Assembly: GCF_026151205.1 (NCBI RefSeq)
Contig: NC_087077.1
Span: 930,001-994,000 of the forward strand
Direction of reading: 5' to 3'
DNA from: Bolinopsis microptera
Lineage: Eukaryota; Ctenophora; Tentaculata; Lobata; Bolinopsidae
Length of the DNA: 64,000 nucleotides
Positions 56,727-64,000 of this stretch are shown piece after piece (the first letter of the stretch is position 1; each line of letters starts with the position of its first letter). Made by a program: the position numbers and the translations under genes. Below the pieces are notes generated by a model, which was not told where the DNA came from, did no database searches, and saw only the letters and a list, made by a program, of their open reading frames with translations.

Positions 56727-59700
56727 GGTAAAAGAAAAAGGTTGACACACGAAGCAAGTAGTCCGAGTATCATCACCAAGCAGAGGAAGAATTCTCATGG
56801 AGCTAAAGGACGACATTCCATCATCATTGAACCACCTAAGATATGTACTGCCTGGGACGCTAATAGCCACGATCGTGTGAGTTAGCATATCTTACCTCAG
56901 CAGTTATATTTCTGTATTTTTTGTTGCTATGCAACTGTCCAGAATATACAGAGTTTTATCTCTTAAAGTCCCTCTGAAAAAATTTCCTTGTGCTTTAAAA
57001 CTTTGAATAATGTTTGTACCGTGAGTTTACCTGATTTCCCTCTCTACTCAGGCTTCTACCAGATCAGAAACGTCTAGCCTACACTCTGAACTGAGTGTTG
57101 AATCCTATGTGGAACTGGACGAGAAGGCGCTAACTAGAATAAACTACATTGTAAACGAACTCATTATGACGGAGAAAACTTACATGCAGGATTTACAGGA
57201 TATTGTTACGGTAAGAATATTATTTCTAACCTATTTTTCTATGTTTGCTCAATCATTAATTAATCTTTAAAGTTTACCATTTTAATTCTCTGTAGACCTG
57301 TAGGGGCTTCTTGAAACGAAATAGCCCCTCGAAACATATCAATGATACGAAATGTTTTATTAGCAGGGGCTTTCAAAATGCATGTGTAAATCGTCTTCAG
57401 CTATTCATAGAATTTTAATCTAATTTGTTAACTTTCAGGGGTATATGGTTCCTATGGAGCAATGCAGCGATCTGTTTGAGCCCGCCGCTGTCAAAGATAT
57501 CTTCATTAATATCAAAACTATCGGCGATTTTCACTTGTAAGTTTGATCCATGATTTAAACTTTCTTAATGGGTTCTTATTCATCATCCTTTATGATTTTC
57601 CTCTCCTTGTTACCTTTATAATTTTAGGCTCAAAAGAAAAAACCTTTAAAGATCCGTGTGTTGATTCTGTCCGCATTTCCCTTACCTTTTTTGTTGTAAT
57701 CCTCCTGAGCCAGTACTCAGTCACACCACGGTGCTAAATCTAGCTGTCTGCTCCAGCTGTACAACATGGCGCTAATTTTATTAAATAATTAATTGCCACC
57801 ATTTTCCTCCATCTCAACCTGCTTGATCGCGTCATCTCTATCATTAGCTGGATTTATCCTGGGTCTGCTGGAAAATATTATTGTTAATCTGCATGATGAA
57901 AAACATCTTTAAAAAAAAACCACAACAACACTTCTGTCCACTTCCAGTACTTTTCTATATTATGCCCAGTGTAAATGCTAGAATAATGCTCAATGTACAT
58001 ACAACAATGTATTTTGTATGCACAGACACTTAATAATGTACAATGTGAATTCTGTATTGAGTACTATACTACTACTATTATATATATACTACTACTATAA
58101 ATATTTATAAACTTTGCCACTGAAACTTCCAACTTTTGTAACAGAAAACCTATATCCAAGATATTGGTTACACCCGAAACTGGGAAGTGAGAAAGGAAGT
58201 AAATAACTTGTAAACACGGACCAAGTTCAGGGTGTTACCGCGTGTTACACAGACCAAGTTCAGGGTGTTACCAAGTTCAGGGTGTTACCAAGTTCAGGGT
58301 GTTACCAAGTTCAGGGTGTTACCAAGTTCAGGGTGTTACCAAGTTCAGGGTGTTACCAAGTTCAGGGTGTTACCAAGTTCAGGGTGTTACCAAGTTCAGG
58401 ATGTTACCAAGTTCAGGGTGTTACCAAGTTCAGGGTGTTACCTCGTGTTACACAGACCAAGTTCAGGGTGTTACCAAGTTCAGTGTGTTACCAAGTTCAG
58501 GGTGTTACCAAGTTCAGGGTGTTACCAAGTTCAGGGTGTTACCAAGTTCAGGGTGTTACCAAGTTCAGGGTGTTACCAAGTTCAGGGTGTTACCGCGTGT
58601 TACACGGACCAAGTTCAGGGTGTTACCAAGTTCAGGGTGTTACCGCGTGTTACACGGACCAAGTTCAGGGTGTTACCAAGTTCAGGGTGTTACCGCGTGT
58701 TACACATACCAAGTTCAGGGTGTTACCTCGTGTTACAGAGAGGAGGATGATGTTCAGTTGCCAATCAATAGCTGGATAATTGTAGAGGCTGGATCCAGAC
58801 TATCATTAATAGAATCTTAAAATATTACTTTAATACTTTATCCCTCCAGGAATTTTCTGGAAAAGCTGGACGAGTACAAAAAAGAGCTAGACCTATTGGC
58901 CAACTGCTTCTTGACGAAAGAATCTGTAAGTTAAAATCTGGGAATTATTTTACCATTTTAAATTTATCTACGGACAGGTCTGTAAGTTTAAATGTGGAAA
59001 TTATTTACCATTTTAAATTTATCTACGCACAAGCCGTGCATGATCCATGTGTGTTGTAATGCGGCCATCATCAGAGATGCAATTTAGGCTTGATTATGTA
59101 ATCGTTATCAATTTTACCATCTCACCAGATGCTACTCGCGGTCTAAAGATTACTAGCTTTCTGTCATCTCTCTATGTCACTTACATGTATTCTGCACCCT
59201 CACATGTCTCCTGACTCCGCGTATCTGTTTTATTATATCACCACCAGCCGTCCAGCCCCCCAATTTAATATCGACGTTACATAATATCAGGAACAACACA
59301 CATACGCCTGACTCCCTCCTCGTCAATTAATTAATTCTCAGTCACGTGATCTTTATAATGATACACAGCAGCAGCTAATTTGGTCGATTGAGAGGAGGTT
59401 GGTGTGTAGTGTTTGCAGATGAACTCATCAACCAGCACACCGCTGGAGGAGGAGGGGGGTTCAGCTGTATTTTGTCGCTGTAACACTGGTTATTAACTTA
59501 GTTCAAGGCAAAATGCAGCTGTACCCCCCCTCTTCAGCCCTGCAGCTGTTGTTATGTCACACTGTGTTGCGAACATATTGTAACCACTCTAATTTAGCGG
59601 CTCAGATGGAGGCTAAATTACTGTTTGGAAGCTGCCCCAAACCTTTATAATTACGCTACTCAGACGTCCTTATAATCAAACTTCAGACCAAGTTTTGATT

Positions 59701-60834
59701 TATTTTGATTTTTGAATTTTGCCAGGTTATTCACGTTATCTATTTCAGGAGGAAGGGTTTGCCCTGTACAACGAGTTTTGTAGAAAAGTTCCCAGGTGAG
59801 GGTAATTTGCAATGAATAATTTAAATTATCAAATAAACTAAATTATTAAATAATTTAAATTATCCGGAAAATTGAATTCGGAAAAACTGCATTTAGTGTT
59901 AATACAGCGAAAACAATCATGAGAAATAGCGTCTTGTCTCCAAAGTTTTTACCCACCACTTAAACTTGCGGCGTTAAAAAGTCTGTAGAATATACCCCGG
60001 TATGAGATGTAGTGGGTAATGTGTGGAATTCTGTGTGGAATTCTGTTCTGGTAACTGGTTATTCAATTTCTAATGACTTACTTAAATATTAGTCAGCGGA
60101 ATGTCATGAAATGTTTTTATCAGATACATTTTAAGTTGATTATCAAGAAATTCTTTGAATATTTTGATAAAAGATGTCTCCCCAATTTAAGTTGTGGTAA
60201 AACGAATGTATTTGCATGGCAAAGGCTTCTCCTCAATTAGGGTAGCCTCACAATACACAACAGTTAAAGCTTGCCGCTATAAAGTTATAAAGTTAATAAT
60301 ATTTTACTTTTTACTTTCAGCTAGTTCGTCTGGCTTTCATAAACGTATAACAATATAATAATAATATATAATATAATAATATCATAAATACCTAAAATAT
60401 AAGTACCTCAAAATCTTAAGGGTGACTTACAGTTGGGTGATAGAGGCCTTTGCGGCAAGATTCTATAATGTTACAATATTACTGTCCTTCATTTCTTGAC
60501 GAAACTTTTAGATCAGAAGCATATTTTCAAGTTTAATGATTAAAATATGAAAGGAATTCGCGTATTATGAGTATTCTGGCTTACTTTGAGGTTTAATTTG
60601 TTCAATTAGAGTAATCAGAGCTCAATCATGATCCTATGTAAATAACGAAACAAGACTTGCTATTAACTTCCATTTGTTCGCAGGTCGTTGGATTTGATAT
60701 CAGCAATGTCAAAAGAACCCCAGACTCTACAGTTTATACAGGATTGTAAACAGCAACTCAATCATTTCTTCCCCTTGTCAGAGTTCCTCCACCGACCAAT
60801 TCAGAGGATACTCAAATACCCCCTCCTCCTCAGA
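56727..60834 (+). CDS. Dbl-family Rho guanine nucleotide exchange factor, partial (DH domain exons)
   Basis: Exons 56727-56876, 57052-57210, 57439-57536, 58850-58925, 59749-59795 and 60684-60834 join with matching phases (0, 0, 2, 0, 2). The first codes a basic, Ser-rich linker. The DH domain begins in the second: NYIVNELIMTEKTYMQDLQ is conserved region 1. Middle exons give ANCFLTKES and LYNEFCRKVPRSLDL. The last gives conserved region 3, FLHRPIQRILKYPLLLR. DH domains load GTP onto Rho/Rac/Cdc42 at the plasma membrane or cytoskeleton. The final DH helices and the usual PH domain must lie beyond the window, after the 20-bp array. The subfamily (PLEKHG, Dbl or Trio-like) is unresolved. Upstream exons are tentative (51895, 47535, 45945). 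Confidence 0.88.
57540..58220. other. RhoGEF intron, unique part
   Basis: AT-rich, no further exon needed because flanking exons join in phase (codon TT/G). A short open frame at 57543-57737 is read-through of the donor. Confidence 0.5.
58222..58735. repeat. 17-bp minisatellite inside a RhoGEF intron
   Basis: About 30 copies of ACCAAGTTCAGGGTGTT, interrupted at intervals by a longer linker, ACCGCGTGTTACACAGACC or ACCTCGTGTTACACAGACC, which makes higher-order units. Since 17 is not a multiple of three and the unit lacks stops, all three forward frames stay open; these frames are not genes. Each unit has TTCAG/GG, an acceptor-like site. The real acceptor is about 115 bp downstream at 58849. 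Confidence 0.95.
58930..60680. other. RhoGEF introns
   Basis: Two introns around the 47-bp exon at 59749-59795. A short direct repeat, TCTGTAAGTT...CATTTTAAATTTATCTACG, lies at about 58923-59030 and again copies the exon's donor region (TCTGTAAGTT). No other feature is seen. Confidence 0.5.
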
Positions 60835-60840
60835 GTGAGT

Positions 60841-63800
60841 AACTTTCTTATCAGTTCCTGTACTTTCTTATCAGTTCCTGTACTTTCTTATCAGTTCCTG
60901 TACTTTCTTATCAGTTCCTGTACTTTCTTATCAGTTCCTGTACTTTCTTATCAGTTCCTGTACTTTCTTATCAGTTCCTGTACTTTCTTATCAGTTCCTG
61001 TACTTTCTTATCAGTTCCTGTACTTTCTTATCAGTTCCTGTACTTTCTTATCAGTTCCTGTACTTTCTTATCAGTTCCTGTACTTTCTTATCAGTTCCTG
61101 TACTTTCTTATCAGTTCCTGTACTTTCTTATCAGTTCCTGTACTTTCTTATCAGTTCCTGTACTTTCTTATCAGTTCCTGTACTTTCTTATCAGTTCCTG
61201 TACTTTCTTATCAGTTCCTGTACTTTCTTATCAGTTCCTGTACTTTCTTATCAGTTCCTGTACTTTCTTATCAGTTCCTGTACTTTCTTATCAGTTCCTG
61301 TACTTTCTTATCAGTTCCTGTACTTTCTTATCAGTTCCTGTACTTTCTTATCAGTTCCTGTACTTTCTTATCAGTTCCTGTACTTTCTTATCAGTTCCTG
61401 TACTTTCTTATCAGTTCCTGTACTTTCTTATCAGTTCCTGTACTTTCTTATCAGTTCCTGTACTTTCTTATCAGTTCCTGTACTTTCTTATCAGTTCCTG
61501 TACTTTCTTATCAGTTCCTGTACTTTCTTATCAGTTCCTGTACTTTCTTATCAGTTCCTGTACTTTCTTATCAGTTCCTGTACTTTCTTATCAGTTCCTG
61601 TACTTTCTTATCAGTTCCTGTACTTTCTTATCAGTTCCTGTACTTTCTTATCAGTTCCTGTACTTTCTTATCAGTTCCTGTACTTTCTTATCAGTTCCTG
61701 TACTTTCTTATCAGTTCCTGTACTTTCTTATCAGTTCCTGTACTTTCTTATCAGTTCCTGTACTTTCTTATCAGTTCCTGTACTTTCTTATCAGTTCCTG
61801 TACTTTCTTATCAGTTCCTGTACTTTCTTATCAGTTCCTGTACTTTCTTATCAGTTCCTGTACTTTCTTATCAGTTCCTGTACTTTCTTATCAGTTCCTG
61901 TACTTTCTTATCAGTTCCTGTACTTTCTTATCAGTTCCTGTACTTTCTTATCAGTTCCTGTACTTTCTTATCAGTTCCTGTACTTTCTTATCAGTTCCTG
62001 TACTTTCTTATCAGTTCCTGTACTTTCTTATCAGTTCCTGTACTTTCTTATCAGTTCCTGTACTTTCTTATCAGTTCCTGTACTTTCTTATCAGTTCCTG
62101 TACTTTCTTATCAGTTCCTGTACTTTCTTATCAGTTCCTGTACTTTCTTATCAGTTCCTGTACTTTCTTATCAGTTCCTGTACTTTCTTATCAGTTCCTG
62201 TACTTTCTTATCAGTTCCTGTACTTTCTTATCAGTTCCTGTACTTTCTTATCAGTTCCTGTACTTTCTTATCAGTTCCTGTACTTTCTTATCAGTTCCTG
62301 TACTTTCTTATCAGTTCCTGTACTTTCTTATCAGTTCCTGTACTTTCTTATCAGTTCCTGTACTTTCTTATCAGTTCCTGTACTTTCTTATCAGTTCCTG
62401 TACTTTCTTATCAGTTCCTGTACTTTCTTATCAGTTCCTGTACTTTCTTATCAGTTCCTGTACTTTCTTATCAGTTCCTGTACTTTCTTATCAGTTCCTG
62501 TACTTTCTTATCAGTTCCTGTACTTTCTTATCAGTTCCTGTACTTTCTTATCAGTTCCTGTACTTTCTTATCAGTTCCTGTACTTTCTTATCAGTTCCTG
62601 TACTTTCTTATCAGTTCCTGTACTTTCTTATCAGTTCCTGTACTTTCTTATCAGTTCCTGTACTTTCTTATCAGTTCCTGTACTTTCTTATCAGTTCCTG
62701 TACTTTCTTATCAGTTCCTGTACTTTCTTATCAGTTCCTGTACTTTCTTATCAGTTCCTGTACTTTCTTATCAGTTCCTGTACTTTCTTATCAGTTCCTG
62801 TACTTTCTTATCAGTTCCTGTACTTTCTTATCAGTTCCTGTACTTTCTTATCAGTTCCTGTACTTTCTTATCAGTTCCTGTACTTTCTTATCAGTTCCTG
62901 TACTTTCTTATCAGTTCCTGTACTTTCTTATCAGTTCCTGTACTTTCTTATCAGTTCCTGTACTTTCTTATCAGTTCCTGTACTTTCTTATCAGTTCCTG
63001 TACTTTCTTATCAGTTCCTGTACTTTCTTATCAGTTCCTGTACTTTCTTATCAGTTCCTGTACTTTCTTATCAGTTCCTGTACTTTCTTATCAGTTCCTG
63101 TACTTTCTTATCAGTTCCTGTACTTTCTTATCAGTTCCTGTACTTTCTTATCAGTTCCTGTACTTTCTTATCAGTTCCTGTACTTTCTTATCAGTTCCTG
63201 TACTTTCTTATCAGTTCCTGTACTTTCTTATCAGTTCCTGTACTTTCTTATCAGTTCCTGTACTTTCTTATCAGTTCCTGTACTTTCTTATCAGTTCCTG
63301 TACTTTCTCATCAGTTCCTGTACTTTCTTATCAGTTCCTGAACTTTCTTATCAGTTCCTGTACTTTCTTATCAGTTCCTGTACTTTCTCATCAGTTCCTG
63401 TACTTTCTTATCAGTTCCTGTACTTTCTTATCAGTTCCTGTACTTTCTTATCAGTTCCTGTACTTTCTTATCAGTTCCTGTACTTTCTTATCAGTTCCTG
63501 TACTTTCTTATCAGTTCCTGTACTTTCTTATCAGTTCCTGTACTTTCTTATCAGTTCCTGTACTTTCTTATCAGTTCCGGTACTTTCTTATCAGTTCCTG
63601 TACTTTCTTATCAGTTCCTGTACTTTCTTATCAGTTCCTTTACTTTCTTATCAGTTCCTGTACTTTCTTATCAGTTCCTGTACTTTCTTATCAGTTCCTG
63701 TACTTTCTTATCAGTTCCTGTACTTTCTTATCAGTTCCTGTACTTTCTTATCAGTTCCTGTACTTTCTTATCAGTTCCTGTACTTTCTTATCAGTTCCTG

Positions 63801-64000
63801 TACTTTCTTATCAGTTCCTGTACTTTCTTATCAGTTCCTGTACTTTCTCATCAGTTCCTGTACTTTCTTATCAGTTCCTGTACTTTCTCATCAGTTCCTG
63901 TACTTTCTTATCAGTTCCTGTACTTTCTCATCAGTTCCTGTACTTTCTCATCAGTTCCTGTACTTTCTCATCAGTTCCTGTACTTTCTTATCAGTTCCTG
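60841..64000 (+). repeat. 20-bp minisatellite starting inside a RhoGEF 5' splice site, at least 158 copies
   Basis: The unit TACTTTCTTATCAGTTCCTG repeats with an exact 20-bp period to the window end. It starts at the donor CAGA/GTGAGTAAC, the first unit reading AACTTTCTTATCAG. Copies up to about 63300 are identical; scattered variants (TTCTCATCAG and others) are confined to the last 700 bases. On the gene's strand each unit is a pyrimidine tract ending in CAG, so it looks like a 3' splice site. The array must lie within the next intron; its end is not in the window. Confidence 0.98.

Noticed and set aside
58232-58820. Three overlapping open frames of 165-192 codons
   Set aside because: All are the same 17-bp repeat read in three frames inside a RhoGEF intron.

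Overview
This is eukaryotic DNA from an animal, most likely a marine or other non-vertebrate metazoan. The evidence is genes split into many short exons with GT-AG introns and matching phases, TATA boxes and AATAAA signals, a NIM1-type protein kinase, a Dbl-family RhoGEF, an ABCG half-transporter, a prepro-peptide with dibasic cleavage sites, a Ty3/Gypsy retrotransposon with short LTRs, and a CR1/L2-like non-LTR retrotransposon. I cannot fix the phylum. Most of the long open frames here are retrotransposon proteins or lie in minisatellites; three host genes (secreted peptide, small membrane protein, RhoGEF) had to be assembled by hand from short exons.

Layout. 1-12 kb: no confident gene; a 2.3-kb array of a 32-bp repeat, a perfect 160-bp inverted repeat, diverged dispersed repeats and low-complexity tracts. 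12.2-15.8 kb: a plus-strand gene for a 105-residue secreted, probably amidated peptide precursor, with a CRE/AP-1/TATA promoter; a small two-exon minus-strand gene for a single-pass membrane or secreted Cys-containing protein lies inside its first intron. 17.1-26.1 kb: a complete ten-exon minus-strand NIM1-like kinase gene (413 residues). Two of its introns are filled with minisatellites whose units contain a copy of the neighbouring splice site. 26.4-31.6 kb: an apparently intact Gypsy element with identical 140-bp LTRs and a 5-bp target duplication, 239 bp upstream of the kinase start codon. 31.6-36.6 kb: dispersed and inverted repeats. 36.6-41.5 kb: a non-LTR retrotransposon whose ORF1 carries an AlkB-like oxygenase region plus an SGNH hydrolase, and whose ORF2 carries PHD finger, endonuclease and reverse transcriptase. 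44-64 kb: plus-strand exons of a Dbl-family RhoGEF (confident from 56.7 kb; upstream exons tentative), an intronless minus-strand ABCG-type gene with a frameshift, and several minisatellites including a 20-bp array that starts inside a RhoGEF 5' splice site and runs off the window.

Two themes stand out. First, several tandem duplications begin at exon-intron junctions of the kinase and RhoGEF genes, from two-copy duplications to arrays of tens of units, so the introns hold many decoy splice sites. Second, there are potentially new coding systems: the amidated peptide precursor and the AlkB/SGNH/PHD retrotransposon. All gene models were built by eye from phase, splice consensus and family motifs; no alignment or expression data were available.
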